Origin: Desarmillaria ectypa
Lineage: Eukaryota > Basidiomycota > Agaricomycetes > Agaricales > Physalacriaceae
Direction: 5' to 3'
Assembly: GCA_030407005.1 (NCBI GenBank)
Contig: JAUDYN010000002.1
Coordinates: 2,046,001-2,110,000 of the forward strand
DNA: 64,000 nucleotides
This document shows positions 11,848 through 24,784 of the stretch, one piece after another. The notes below the pieces were generated by a model, which was given only the letters and a program-made list of their open reading frames with translations, had not been told where the DNA came from and ran no database searches. Both the position numbers and the translations under genes were made by a program. Each line of letters opens with the position of its first letter. The stretch's first letter is position 1.

Positions 11848-14258
11848 ATGGCTACCGAAAGCTTTGGATTCCAAGCTGAAATCAGCCAGCTCTTGGATCT
11901 GATTATCAGTGAGTGGCTCGAGGGACTTTCTCTTCTTCAACGGCTGTTAACCTCCCTGCAGACACCTTTTACTCGAACAAGGAGATTTTCCTGCGGGAGA
12001 TCATCTCCAATGCTTCTGATGCGCTCGACAAAATCCGTTATGCATCTTTGACCGACCCTTCAGTCCTCGACACCGAGAAGGAGCTCGTCATCCGCATCGT
12101 GCCCAACAAGGAGCAAAAAGTTCTCTCCATCATCGATACCGGTATCGGTATGACCAAAGCCGATATGGTTAACAACCTCGGTACCATCGCCAAGTCTGGT
12201 ACAAAGGTAAGCGCCCTAACATTTCCCAGGAGGGACTTGGTTCCTGATATCCTGTTTGCCAGGGATTCATGGAAGCCCTCAGCTCTGGCGCCGACATTTC
12301 CATGATTGGCCAGTTTGGTGTGGGTTTCTATTCTGCGTACCTCGTCGCCGAGCGTGTGCAAGTTATCTCGAAACACAACGATGATGAGCAGTATATCTGG
12401 GAGTCGGCTGCGGGTGGTACGTTTACCATTACGCAGGATACGATCAACCCGCCTCTTGGACGGGGTACGGAGATTCGTCTCTTCCTTAAGGAGGATCAGC
12501 TCGAGTACCTCGAGGAGAAGAAGATTAAGGATATCGTGAAGAAGCACTCCGAGTTTATCTCGTACCCTATCCAGTTGGCTGTTACTAAGGAGGTTGAGAA
12601 GGTGTGTGTTTTTTGTGTGCATTTACTTGTTGCTGATGGTGAGTATAGGAAGTTGAGGATGACGAGGAGGAGGTCACTGAGGGGAGCGCGGAGAAGCCCA
12701 AAATTGAAGAAGTCGAGGATGATGATGACAAGCCCAAGGAGAAGAAGACAAAGAAGATCAAGGAACAGGAGACGACGAACGAGGAGCTCAACAAGACCAA
12801 GCCCATCTGGACTCGCAACCCTCAGGACATCACGCAGGAGGAGTATGCGTCGTTTTACAAGAGCTTGACCAACGACTGGGAAGACCATCTCGCTGTTAAG
12901 CACTTTTCCGTCGAGGGTCAACTCGAATTCAAGGCTATCCTGTTCATTCCCAAGCGGTATGTGTTTTGTTATGCACCTAGTCTATATCTGACGGTTTTGC
13001 AGTGCACCTTTCGACTTGTTCGAGTCGAAGAAGAAGCGCAACAACATCAAGTTATACGTGCGACGGGTGTTTATCATGGACGACTGCGAGGACTTGATCC
13101 CCGAGTACCTGAACTTTGTGAAGGGTATCGTGGACTCTGAGGATTTGCCTCTGAACATTTCTCGGGAGACGCTGCAGCAAAACAAGATCCTCAAGGTTAT
13201 TCGCAAGAACATTGTTAAAAAGTGCCTCGACCTGTTGTCGGAGATTGCGGAAGACAAGGATAACTTTGCCAAGTTTTACGAGGCATTTGGAAAGAACCTA
13301 AAGCTTGGTATCCACGAGGATGCGCAGAACCGAAGCAAACTTGCGGAGTTTTTGCGGTTCTATTCAACCAAGTCGACTGAGGAGCAGGTTTCGCTTAAAG
13401 GTGAGCTACGTGTTTTTGGTGCGTGATGGACATGTGGTGACCGCGTTTTTATAGATTATATCACGCGTATGCCGGAGGTACAGAAGACGATCTACTATCT
13501 CACGGGTGAATCTCTGGCCGCGGTGAAAGAGTCTCCGTTCCTGGAAGTGTTGAAAAAGAAGGGCTTTGAGGTCCTGCTACTTGTTGACCCGATCGATGAG
13601 TACGCGATCACGCAGTTGAAAGAATTTGACGGTAAAAAATTGGTGTGCGTGTCAAAGGAGGGATTGGAATTGGAGGAAACTGAGGAAGAGAAGAAGCAGC
13701 GGGAGTCGGAGGCCGCTTCTTTTGAAGAGCTGTGCAAGGTCGTAAAGGAGGCACTTGGTGACAAGGTTGAAAAAGTGATCGTGTCGAACCGGATCACGGA
13801 TTCTCCTTGCGTGCTTGTGACTGGACAATTTGGGTGGTCATCCAACATGGTGGGTGTTGCCGTCCGTGTTTGATTGAGGAGTTTTTACTGACGTGAGTTT
13901 TCAGGAGCGTATCATGAAGGCTCAAGCTCTCCGGGACTCTTCAATGTCGTCTTACATGGCGTCTAAAAAGACATTGGAACTTAACCCGACGAATGCGATT
14001 ATCAAGGAATTGAAGCGCAAAGTTGGGGAGGACAAGGCGGACAAGTCTGTCAGGGATTTGACGTATCTGCTTTTCGAGACTGCTCTGCTAACGTCTGGAT
14101 TCACGCTGGATGAGCCTACATCTTTTGCGAAACGAATTCACCGAATGATTAGCCTTGGACTCGATGTTGATGAAGAAGAGGAGGAGAATGTAATCGAGAC
14201 AGAAGCCCCTCCGCCGCTGGAAGCTACGTCTACGTCTGCCATGGAAGAGATTGATTAA
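11848..14258 (+). CDS. HSP90: Cytosolic chaperone Hsp90
   Basis: ATP-driven chaperone for kinases, receptors and other clients. Exons are 11848-11908, 11962-12206, 12263-12601, 12649-12956, 13003-13400, 13455-13849 and 13905-14258, giving 699 residues. The N-terminal ATPase shows [25 protein letters not shown] and [15 protein letters not shown] charged acidic/lysine linker (about residues 215-265) is followed by the middle domain with [14 protein letters not shown] and NISRETLQ. The C-terminal dimerisation domain follows. The last five residues are MEEID in place of the common MEEVD, which binds TPR co-chaperones. Heat-shock elements sit upstream. Confidence 0.97.
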
Positions 14259-14495
14259 TAGGAGCTTTGTATCTGTATCTTAATGCAATGATGAATGAAT
14301 GATTACGGTTATTTCGTTTGATTACAAAGTGTATCTGGGGTCCAAGGTTACGACACGAGTTCACGATCGCGACTGTACGTACTCGATGACTTAAAAAGGA
14401 AGCAACCTGGGTAGCCATTGTTCCCCTCATTGTTCCTTCCTTCTAATTGTCCACGACCTTTTATTATATATACCCATCTGCATGAACATACCATA

Positions 14496-14995
14496 ATGCC
14501 CACTCAGTATTCAAAGGTATGCTATTGTTCTTTTATACCCTTTTTAGCTCACCATTTTTGTAGTCGCCTTCAATGCCTTTGTTAGAATCACCCATTTCGC
14601 TCGTCTCTACACGCCCAGTATGTGTTGTACTTGTAACATTTTGTATGAGCACCGGCTTAACCAAAGTTTAGGTGCCGCGGAGTAGACTGTTTACTCGACG
14701 TCGAGGGAGTCACCCATTTGACAGTCTACCCTGGATCAACATTCTCGACTCGCCTCCGCCTGTTGACGAGTCCAATCTAGGTGACTTGTCCCAGCTGGGA
14801 CCTGTTCGTCGTCGTCGTAAAGTGAGATACAGTCCATTGTCTCGACCTCATCGCTTGCCGTCGTCGTTACCAACACCAATACCACCACCGTCGTTGCCCC
14901 CAGCAGTATTAGAGCGTTGCTCTACGCCACCACCACCACCTACGATGCGACCTTCATACATCATATTCCACGATCTCATGCCCCAGCTCGCCTAA
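14496..14995 (+). CDS. Small proline-rich hypothetical protein
   Basis: Predicted exons 14496-14516, 14564-14617 and 14672-14995, all joined in phase 0, give 132 residues. I do not recognise it. The N-terminus is Ser/Pro-rich. The middle has a basic patch (VPRSRLFTRRRG) and a short conserved-looking core (PFDSLPWINILDSPPP). The C-terminal half is rich in Pro with a PPPPP run. No signal peptide or membrane segment is visible. The clean phase-0 splicing and the TATA-like TATATATA about 30 bp upstream support a real gene. Confidence 0.55.
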
Positions 14996-15189
14996 CGACA
15001 CTCATATAACACTGTATCATCTCCCATCTGCATATATCATTATAAATACGAATATTTCAGCTTCATTTACTTATTCCAAATCTTCGTTTCGCAGCATCAA
15101 TTCAATCGATAGTACTGTAGATACTGTACTTGCACCTGACTGACATGTAATCATCAAATAACGACTTCCTTCCTTACCCAGCTACTATC

Positions 15190-16424
15190 ATGACTCGACC
15201 CATCATCAACTTTGGTGCCGGCCCCTCTGCCCTTCCAGAATCGGTCCTCCAAGACGCATCAAAAGCCTTGCTCGATTTTGAAGGCACTGGCATTGGCATC
15301 GCAGAAATATCCCACCGTTCCAAGGAGTTTACCGCGTTTGTGAAGCAGACAGAGTCCCTAATTCGCAATCAGCTCAATGTCCCGTCCACCCATCACATTC
15401 TCTTCACCCAAGGAGGCGGTACAGGCCAGTTCTCTGCCGTCGTCTACAACTTTCTAGCCCGTCACCATCTGCTGCACCCAGACGACGCCGAGCCTGTTCT
15501 CGACTATGTCATCACTGGCTCCTGGAGTAAAAAGGCCAGTGAAGAGGCTAGGCGTCTGGGAGGGTCGCGGGTTCACATCGCTGCAGATGCGTGTGGCCAA
15601 GGCAAGACATTCACGAGGATCCCGGCTCATTCAGAGTACTCGTTCTCTCCAAACCCTGCGATGATCTACTACTGCGAGAACGAGACAGTCGATGGCGTCC
15701 AGTTCTCTCACGACAAGTCCTCACCCGCCTCTTTCCCTTTTGACCGCCTCCCGACAGATTCCCTCCTCCCGCTCGTCGCAGACTACTCTTCCTCTTTCAT
15801 GTCCCGCCCCATCCCCCGCCTCGCAGATCACGCTCTCATCTTTGCAGGCGCACAAAAGAACATTGGTCCAGCAGGTCTCACCATTCTCATCGTTCGCAAT
15901 GACTGCCTCGTCGATGTCAACGCAGCTGCCGCACTCGGTGCTCCCCCCGTCCCCGTCTCCATGGCTTACAAGATCATCGCAGATGCTGCCAGTCTCTACA
16001 ACACCCCATCTGTCCTCGCTCTCTACATATCTGGCCTCGTCCTCGAGCGCTCCCAGAAACTTGGCGGTGTAGAGTACTACGAACAAGTTAACAAGTGCAA
16101 AGCAGAAAAAGTCTACGACGCCCTGCGCGATGGCGAAGCAAAGGGTATCTATCGTCCAAAGGTCGAGCAAGGTTCCGGTAGCTGGATGAACATTGTCTTT
16201 GATGTCCTTGGTGATGGTGCAGAAGCCAGATTCATTGCTGGAGCCGAGCAACAGGGCATGAAGGCTCTCAAGGGGCACCGTTCAGTTGGAGGTTCGTCGT
16301 TTCTGTCCTGTCTCTTGCTGCTCATCCTAACCGCTTTCCAGGTATTCGTATATCCCTTTACAATGCCATTACAGAAGAACAAACAGATCGTATCGTCGCG
16401 TACATGCGTCAATTTAGTGTATAA
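15190..16424 (+). CDS. SER1: Phosphoserine aminotransferase
   Basis: PLP enzyme of serine synthesis converting 3-phosphohydroxypyruvate and glutamate to phosphoserine. Exons are 15190-16291 and 16342-16424, giving 394 residues, the family length. Visible signatures are INFGAGPSALPESVL at the N-terminus, GIGIAEISHRSKEF, TQGGGTGQF, and the PLP-lysine loop FAGAQKNIGPAGLT. The C-terminus is GHRSVGG then IRISLYNAITEEQ, split by the only intron. It ends 5 bp from the stop of the convergent TRS130 gene. Confidence 0.96.
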
Positions 16425-16428
16425 TGTA

Positions 16429-19400
16429 TCAACACATGTCAGTAATAAACGTCGTCCGCCCACCCCGTGGCTCCACCAGCACCTTTTCCGCTCCATTTAT
16501 CTGATGCGTCTCTGTGCTTGCCACTCCTTCAGCCCATATCGACACTTTGGGCAACATAAGCTCCCCATGGTGCAGCGCAATCATTGTTATTCCCGCAGAA
16601 TATGTCCCGTTATGCTGCAACCGAGTTAACATTCAAAGTAAATTAAATCTCAACTCCACTCACAGTGGCACTGAAATCTCCCCGTTTCCGGCCGCTCACC
16701 AGCCAGTCCCTTACCATCTCTTCAATGTCGTACCGCATCCTGTACTCCCGCTCCTTCTCTCCACTCGCATCCCAGTGGAACGATGTCTGGATCGACAACA
16801 CCGCAGGAATAGGCTGCCCAGCGTACCAGCATGACTGCGGAGAAAGCTTGATACTTACCGCAGCAATAATCTAATACCAACTCGTTAGCAACCCTTCTCA
16901 CATCGCGACGGCACTCACATTCATTGACGGCACATCAACCGGTATATGCATCTCCCGCCAAAAACCCAAATCAGGCCCAAGCACCCTCGGCGACCTCAAA
17001 TCCTCTCTCAGCTTACTCTCAATTTCTTCTCCTTCAGGGACGTGTAGCTCCCCTGTCAAACTGTACCGCTCTACCCACCCATCATCTCTCTCCAGCGCGC
17101 GCACCACTCGATCAATAACCACATAATCACTCGTCGCCTCTCCAACCACCTGTTCCACCTCTAGGAACTCATCAGATCCGCATGGCCATGCAACGCGGTC
17201 ACGTACCCTCCCGCAGCATCCGAAACTTGACGCGCAGCCTCATCGACCCCCGAACTAGAACACTTTATTACCGCTTCTTTCAGAAACCGTATACGTACGT
17301 ACCAGGGCCATCACTTCCATCAATACAGAACAAAAAATGCGCAGGCTGAGCAGGCGTCACGGTCTATACCCATTCAGCCACAATAGAAACGTTTGAACAA
17401 TACCACTGACAATGACTCGAGATCTCCCGCACGAGATCACCCTTACACCAGCTTCGGACGGATCCAATTCAACTCGCGCGATACGCACGTGTTGATGGCT
17501 TGCCGTCGAGATGGTGAATTTCGTGAAAAGTCTACGTGGTTGGTTGCCGTGAGTTTCCATGTGACAAAAAGAAAGAAAATGCTATGATACCGTGTCCCCC
17601 GAAAGAAATCCTCGACATTGACGGCGATGGGGTGCGTTACCTGGACGCTCCTTACCACACAGATGACCCGGCTTATCGTCAGTTCCGCCTTTGTAACATA
17701 CTCAACCTCGAGATGCACTTTCTGTTTCGCCCAGTCAATAACATATCATGAAGCAACGAGAATCCCTCACCATCCCATACGCCCCTGATACCTCGGAATG
17801 AGGCACACAAACGGAAACACTCTCATCCCTCCCTATCCCTGAAAGCACAATAACCCCGTCATCCCCACCCGTCATTTCTCCGACACCTGATTCCAACGAA
17901 ACATTCTTGCACTGAAATGTCGCAGATGGTGACGACAAACGGATCGTCATCGAGACAATTTCATTTCGCCCTGTGAGCACGTTGATCACAATGGAAGGAC
18001 TCCCGAGAACGACTGGGCGGAAGGATTAGAAGTTGGGTTTATCATCGCAACTGACACAAGGACGTACTCAATCTTGGTAGGCTGACCCGAATATTCATTG
18101 CTCGCGGGTCTCGAGGGAGACGTACAAGGATGTCTTTGTCCTTGGCGGTTTTCGAAGCTCTTACTGGTTTTCGATGGGTCTGTTGGAAGACGAGCCGGGA
18201 TATCCTTACTTCGCTCGTATCCAAGAGATATGTCCCAGAGAGCGGTGTCTAGCGTGGATCAACGCTGTATTCATACCCATGTACCCGTTTGCTTACCGGA
18301 CAGAACAGAGTCACAGTCGTTTTCCCTGACCGTAATGACTCGCATGGGACAGTAAACTTGAGTCGGCATGCGTCGGCCCCAGATACAACAACGCAGACTT
18401 CGTCAATCGGTAAATCCTGCCAGATTTTTAACACCTTGACCATTAAACAGACATCGCAACTCACGCAAGGCAGATGATTCTGCAGCACCGTATCCAAAAC
18501 GTAACCATCTCTATCCGAGGCCGGCCTGGCATCTGAAGGTGTATGAACAGTAATCGCTGCAAAATCTGTATACACGAGATCTAAAATACTCAGCGTTGGA
18601 AAGATAAGGGAAAACCCGTAGATACCTTGGTCAAGCTCAGTGGCAGCACTCTTCAGCTCCCCGACGAGTCGACTAACGTACGCATGCGCATCCTGTTCAC
18701 ACAGCAGCAGTTCGGCACCACTTTCGATGTATATAGAAAGGAAGGAAAGAAGAATGTGTATCCATTCTCTGTCTTTAGGCTTCTCGAGAGACTCGTGGAT
18801 ATCTAGAGCACGGGAGAGCATCAGAGATTGCAGTGACGTCCATTTATGTGGCGCGTAATGCGCAGGTAGGGAGGTATATGTTGTCAATGCCGTAGATAGT
18901 CGTCCCCGATGGCTAGACCAAACTTGAGTATCGTATTCCTTCAGAGAGAACGTGCTTACACGTCAAGGGCTGCCAGACTTCCGTGCAATTTAAGGGCAAA
19001 CTTTCGGCGACCTGCTTTGGCATACATGTCGATGGCGCGATTGGTGATATTGATATGGAGGTCGTAAAAGGCTTCCTTGTCTCCTAGAGCCATCAATAAA
19101 TGGTCATTGCTGATCGTCTGTGGTGACGATGTCTTGGTTAACTTTACTGACGCATCAGACACGCTAGAAAAAGGCGGGCGACAAGGCAGATGCCGGCTCT
19201 TCATGCCAAGTGTATCCAACTGACAAGCACGTTGAAAACAGCGCGAGAAAAGAACAGAGTCGACGCACTTGACTTCGTGCAAGTTCAAGGAGCTCGCCTT
19301 TACCGGCGTAAAATGGCGCGAGCTTCTTCTGATCGACCTTTAAGCTGGAATGCCAAGTATCACACCTCTCCACAACGCTCAGAGCCGACGAATAGATCCA

Positions 19401-20641
19401 AGACTCCACAAAATGCAGTGGAAGAGTTTCCTAGCCAGTGTCAGCTGCAAGCCAGAGACAACTTAAGTCCGTTTACCTCAATCTCCCTCAATCGTCTACC
19501 AAAAGCGCCGAGAAATGCTCCCACTCTCCGACAAACTTCAGGAAGACGGCCATACTTGGCCAGTAATTCACATTGTCGAGTAAGAAGGTAGGTTCGAAAA
19601 TCAAAGACAGATATCGTGTTGGCAAGGATGAGATCGCGATACGGCTTCTTGGAGATAGACAAAAGAGGACTCGAATCATCTTTAGGTCCTGGCGTGATCA
19701 GAGTTCCGAACCATGACAGATTCTTCTCCTTCAGCACCTGGTAGAACGAGGCTTCGAGTTCATCGTACTGTAATAATGCTTCGGAGACCAGATTCATCCC
19801 TTCAAAGGAACTGGCGAGACTTTCCTGCAGACTCTTGAGTTGCGTTTAGGGCGTGACAACATGTAGGCGCACCTTGAGTATGAAGAAGGTACAGAAATTC
19901 CACCCGGGCATGAGGCGTTGACCCTCGGATCGTTTGATGTCGTCTTCCTTCTGTAACACGGCGGTGTCAAATGCAGAGGAGATGCCATCTTTGAGTTTAT
20001 TGAGAAACTCTCCCCATGCGATAGGGCTGTCTTGTGTGCTTGACCAAGATACCTGGATGCATCTAGTATGTAATGAGTGATATGCACAGTCGTGCGTCAC
20101 AAGTACGCACCTATCTCGTTTGTCCGCATTGAAATCAGCTCTCAGTTTGTCTAAAACAGATCCCTTCAATTTCAGAAAGGTTCCTGTCGGCGCCTTTGCG
20201 TCGGGTTTGACAATTTGGAGGATTAGCCATTCTTGGTTCTTCCGTGAGGTGATGGATGCGTGCCAATCCTTGACCTGCTTCTTTACAGTGTTTCGGTATG
20301 ATTCAAGATCGGCATCCTGCAGCAAGTGAGCATGATATCTAGTGCGTCAGGTTGGTGTCAAGTATCACCTCACAGTTTACGACGTATATATTCAAGAGCG
20401 GCTTCTCGAGCAAGTTGACGGGCACTTGAGAGGTGTGTTCGTCGCGAATCGAATCGAGATTTACAAGGGTTACGTTGAGTTCTTGTATCGTTCGGAGCGA
20501 CGTCCTCGAGGAAGATTTCCAATGGATATTCCGTAGAGGAAGCTGGGAGTTAAAGGCATGCTGTATCTGAGCCCAGCTCGGAGAAGAAAGAAAGAACGGC
20601 GAGCCAGAATATGATACCAGCACTGGCTGGCCAGAGGTCAT
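16429..20641 (-). CDS. TRS130: TRAPPII complex subunit Trs130 / TRAPPC10
   Basis: Specific subunit of TRAPPII, the exchange factor for Golgi Rab GTPases. I reconstruct 18 exons: 20641-20369, 20316-20111, 20062-19873, 19824-19477, 19430-19269, 19219-18960, 18912-18626, 18580-18465, 18416-18297, 18248-18068, 18012-17771, 17721-17591, 17531-17417, 17363-17303, 17254-17207, 17160-16919, 16870-16664 and 16614-16429. They total 1124 residues in a closed frame. Landmarks: LPLRNIHWKS near the N-terminus, FFILK, ALLQYDELEASFYQVLKE, NVEDFFRGTR, and the C-terminal WLVSGRKRGDFSA, IALHHGELMLPKV and EKVLVEPRGGRTTF. An upstream in-frame ATG at 20665 would add 8 residues. Confidence 0.9.
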
Positions 20642-20735
20642 GATCGTCTCCGCCAAAAAGGGCAAGCTCCTGGGAAAAACACGGTCCGGCCGGCAGCTTC
20701 ACTTTTTTCCGTAGACGACGTTGAGCTTGGTCGAC
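20642..20735. promoter_or_regulatory. 94-bp bidirectional promoter, TRS130 / RRP3
   Basis: Start codons of the divergent TRS130 and RRP3 genes are 94 bp apart (70 bp if the longer TRS130 start is used). The segment must carry both core promoters. No TATA box is visible. Inferred from gene positions. Confidence 0.5.
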
Positions 20736-22285
20736 ATGCCATCTCCAGAGGAAGCCGAGACTTCAGCGTCGCCAAATGCCTCCTTCAAATCTCTTGGTCT
20801 CATTGACCCTTTGCTACAAGCAGTGGAACAGATGAAATTCACAACACCAACCGCCATCCAGGTCCAAGCATTACCACCAGCTCTCGAGGGGCGAGATATC
20901 ATTGGTGTAGCTGCTACTGGCTCTGGAAAGACGGCAGCTTTTGCCCTGCCTATCCTGCAGAAACTCTGGGATGACCCCAAAGGCCTTTTTGCCTGTGTAA
21001 TAGCACCCACACGCGAACTCGCCTTCCAGATATCCGAACAATTTGAAGCTCTTGGCTCAGCTATGGGGGCACGTTGCGCGGTTTTGATTGGTGGAGTCGA
21101 CACGATATCACAATCCGTAGCTCTGGCAAAACGGCCTCACATCATTGTTGTTACCCCCGGGCGTCTGAGTTATCACTTGGAGAACACGAAAGGCTTTAAC
21201 CTGAGAAGCCTCAAATACCTGGTAAGGACTCTCGTATGCTCTCTTCTATGCTAGCTAATCGAAAACAGGTTTTGGACGAGGCGGATCGTCTCTTGGATAT
21301 GGATTTTGGTCCTGTAATCGACAAAATATTGAGGGTAATACCGAAAGAGAGGACGACATATCTCTTTTCCGCTACAATGACTACTAAAGTCGAAAAGCTG
21401 CAAAGAGCAAGTTTGCAGAATCCCGTACGGGTTGAAGCATCATCAAAGTATGTTGTCATTTTATTAATCCACTTCTTCGGTCAATAATTTCCGGATTAGA
21501 TATCAGACCGTGTCGACGCTATTGCAATACTATTGTCTGATGCCACTAAAAGACAAAGACACATATCTCATTTCCCTAGCCAACTCACAATCACAAAATT
21601 CAATGATTGTCTTTACACGGACGGTGCACGACGCGGCTAGGTAGGTTATGCAATGGCCTTCCCAGACACGGGGCTAACATCCACGTAGGGTCTCTATCAT
21701 CCTTCGGACGCTTGGATTCCCCGCAGTTCCATTACATGGAAAGCTTACCCAAAGCCAACGGCTTGGAGCTCTAGGGAAATTCAAAAGCGGCGGACGTAGC
21801 ATCCTTGTAGCTACCGACGTTGCTAGCCGGTATGTCCCCAAGCCCTTGCATGCATAAACCATTGTAGTAACACAATTTTTAGAGGGTTGGATATTCCGTC
21901 CGTTGACATCGTTATCAATTTCGACATTCCCACCCATTCGAAAGATTATATCCACCGTGTTGGACGTACCGCCCGGGCTGGTCGTGCCGGCAAAGCGATT
22001 ACACTGGTGACACAATACGACGTGGAGCTACTGCAACGTATTGAGCAGGTGATTGGGACCAAGATGGATCTTTGGCCCACGGATGCAGAAGAAATAGCAC
22101 TGCTCAAAGAGCGGGTCAATGAAGCTGGGAGAGTTGCAGTCAATGAACTCAAGGAAAATTCGAAGGATGGTGGTCGCAAACGGCGACGAGGTGGGGAGGG
22201 ATACTCTCGAGACGATGGAGACAGGGACGATGATGTTGTGGAGGCTGGTATACCTCAGCGACATAAGAAAAGTAAGCGGAAGTGA
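20736..22285 (+). CDS. RRP3: DEAD-box ATP-dependent rRNA helicase Rrp3 / DDX47
   Basis: Nucleolar RNA helicase for 18S rRNA maturation. Exons are 20736-21221, 21269-21447, 21500-21640, 21689-21829 and 21883-22285, giving 449 residues. Motifs appear in order: Q motif with [15 protein letters not shown], Ia PTRELA, Ib TPGRL, II DEAD inside [19 protein letters not shown], and [15 protein letters not shown]. The segment GTKMDLWP, after the second RecA domain, is typical of the Rrp3 group. The tail is basic and Arg/Lys-rich, as expected for nucleolar localisation. TGSGKT and SAT are intact, so the enzyme should be active. Confidence 0.95.
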
Positions 22286-22573
22286 TATCTCTTACACTGG
22301 TCAATTAGAATATTTACCCACATTAGCCTTTTCATGTGCTCTATCTCTGTCGGTATGTATTTGTCGTCGTACCATACTTCAATACCGAATTGCATTAGAA
22401 TGCACTAGCTATAGACTTTTTTCTAGGCTGGGGGGGCTCTTCGGAAATCGGTGCCGATCTATTTTAGGGGTCCTCGGGGTCCGCCCGAAGTTCCGAATGA
22501 GCAAGATCCACTTTCTTCTTGCTCTTTCGGTGAGCACACCGCCCACGAGTGCGACCACGACGACGGCACGACG

Positions 22574-24625
22574 ATGGATACCCACACTGACGACCAGCAG
22601 CAGAAGGACTACCTCTCGCCTTTCTTTGACCTCGAATCATTGCAGAATGGAAGCGACCTTGGCATCATGTCGCCTTCAATGAATTCCCAACAGCCTCAAT
22701 CGATGATGACGAGTGCGACTATGCCTTCACAAATGGACATGGAAATACTCGGGAACCTGATGTCGCTGCAGGGGATTAACAGCCCCAACAATATATCCCC
22801 GACGTCCCCCTCTCAGCCCCAGTTCAGCCCCAACACCACTATGACGAATCCACAGCTACTCATGGAGCAGCAGTTCAAGCTAGCACAGCTTCAACAGCTG
22901 CAGCAGCTACAAAACCAGATCTTTCAGCAACAGGTAAGTCTCTCGGGATCTTTTCTTATTGGAGATTCGTCATGCATTTTTCATTCCGACAAGTCCTTTG
23001 AGCTTAAAATTGGCTGATTCTGATATTTTCTTCTGGACAGATTGCGCTTATCAGTGGTCAGACGACGGGTATACATGCAGACACCCCTGTTCAAGAACCA
23101 ATACGGGAACAGCAGCAGCCCAATCACTATAATCATGGATTACCGACTCCAGGTTCGATTCAGTCTTCAATATCTCGACTGCTCTTCTGAAATAATCGGC
23201 AGGTTCTTCCGCAGAGCTCCGTGCCCAACAACAGCCCATAGAATATGTATCGCCTATGCTTCTAAACTATTTAGAACCTTCCTCCCAGGATAATTATGGC
23301 GATTCAGTTATGACTCCCATACCCAGCCACTCTATCTCCTCCCAGTTCAACGCCCCACGCGGATCTACTTCTGCCCCTGCCCACATTGTCTTTCGATCCA
23401 GCCCATCGCATCCCCCACACTGTGACATTGACGTCGACATTTCTCCCTTGACTAGCCCTTGGCTTGGTGCTGAGCAACATCATTCTAATTTTCATCAACG
23501 TCAATCTTCTTCCAACAAGCGCATGGCTTCTTCGAGTGGTGACGAGTCGTCTTCGAAACCGTCGCGAAAGAAGCAATCTCCCGCCATCCGGCCTTTCAAT
23601 AATGCGAGTTCTGCCATCATGACCAAAAGAATGACGATTCCTCGAGGTTCACGTTCCACCAATTCCACACCCCTTCTCCGGTCCACGCGATCAAGAAACG
23701 GTAGCGTTGTCAGCAACGAGATCGTCGGAGATTCTCCTTCTCCTGTAGATTTGTCAATGCCGCCTCCAGCCACCCCCGCGATGAATCAGACGCCTAATAT
23801 GCTTGCGGAAACCCCCCCGCCAACCATCACTCCTGTGACTCCTGCAAGTATTATGAACCTTGGAAGGCTCGGTGTTAATTCTAGTAATAATACCCTTACA
23901 TCAAAAGATGGTGCTGTCGACTTGAAGGGTAAAGCACCTTCAAAAATGTCGACCTCCACGACAGCAGCAATACAACAAAGGAGTAAATCTACGAAACGAG
24001 GATCAGTAGGCTCATCACCTGCTTTGAAGCCTATTCTTCCTGGTGAGTTTTATTCATGGCTCGACCTCAATCTTCTCATATTTTCACAGCTGGTTCTACC
24101 ATAGGGTCTACATCATCTTCCGTGAACAGTGCCGCTCCCGTTGTTCAGGTCCGTAAAACGTCACACAAAGCCGCTGAGCAGAAGCGTCGAGACTCCCTGA
24201 AGACTACCTTTGATGACCTGCGTGGGTTGCTGCCGCCGATACCCCTTCCGTCAGACGAAAAATACCCACTAGACGAGCCTTTGCTTCCAGGCGCCCTACC
24301 GCCGCGAGGACCTCCTAAAGCTGGTGGAGAAGGCCCAAATAAGGGCGTGAGCAAGCTGCAATTGCTAATATGTGGTAACGACTATATCAGGCAGCTGAAA
24401 GGACGGGTTGAGAGGAGGGATGATGAAATTAGTCGTCTGAGGAGCGAAGTTAGAAGGCTGAGGGATGTCATTGTGAACTCTACGGGCGATGTGGGCATTG
24501 TGGAGGAGGGGTGCGAGCCGGTGGATTTGGAGCGGGATCTGGATGAGATTGAAGCGATCAGCACAGGGCTGGCCAGAGGTACATCTATCGGCGCTGATGA
24601 TGAGGCAGACGAGGACGAAGACTAA
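22574..24625 (+). CDS. bHLH transcription factor with an unusually long loop
   Basis: Predicted exons 22574-22933, 23041-23152, 23203-24042 and 24090-24625 give 615 residues. The first 430 residues are Gln, Ser, Pro and Asn-rich and look like an activation region, including a QQFKLAQLQQLQQLQ stretch. The basic region at about 459-471 reads SHKAAEQKRR, with the His-Glu-Arg spacing used to read CACGTG-type E-boxes. Helix 1 ends at LRGLLPPI near 488 and helix 2 begins near SKLQLLICGNDYI at 525. The loop is therefore about 38 residues and Pro-rich, against the usual 5-12. A leucine-zipper-like coiled coil follows and the tail is acidic. The start is uncertain; the ATG at 22574 is the first in frame. 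Confidence 0.85.
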
Positions 24626-24784
24626 TCTTATTGTTAATGCATACGGTGTACGAGTGCGGTCAATTGACGCTAAGAAGATTGTATATTCTTGCTAGTTATA
24701 TTATTGTTATCAATTATGTGCTTATGGCAGGCATTCTATCAAGGCAACATTCTACAGAGGGGGTCGACTTGTCGGCTGAAGATT

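Noticed and set aside
16664..16870. 24-nt GT...AG segment (GTAAGTATC...CCGCAG) inside TRS130 exon 17 read as an intron
   Set aside because: Too short for an intron, open in frame, and the residues it encodes (VSIKLSPQ) fit the family.
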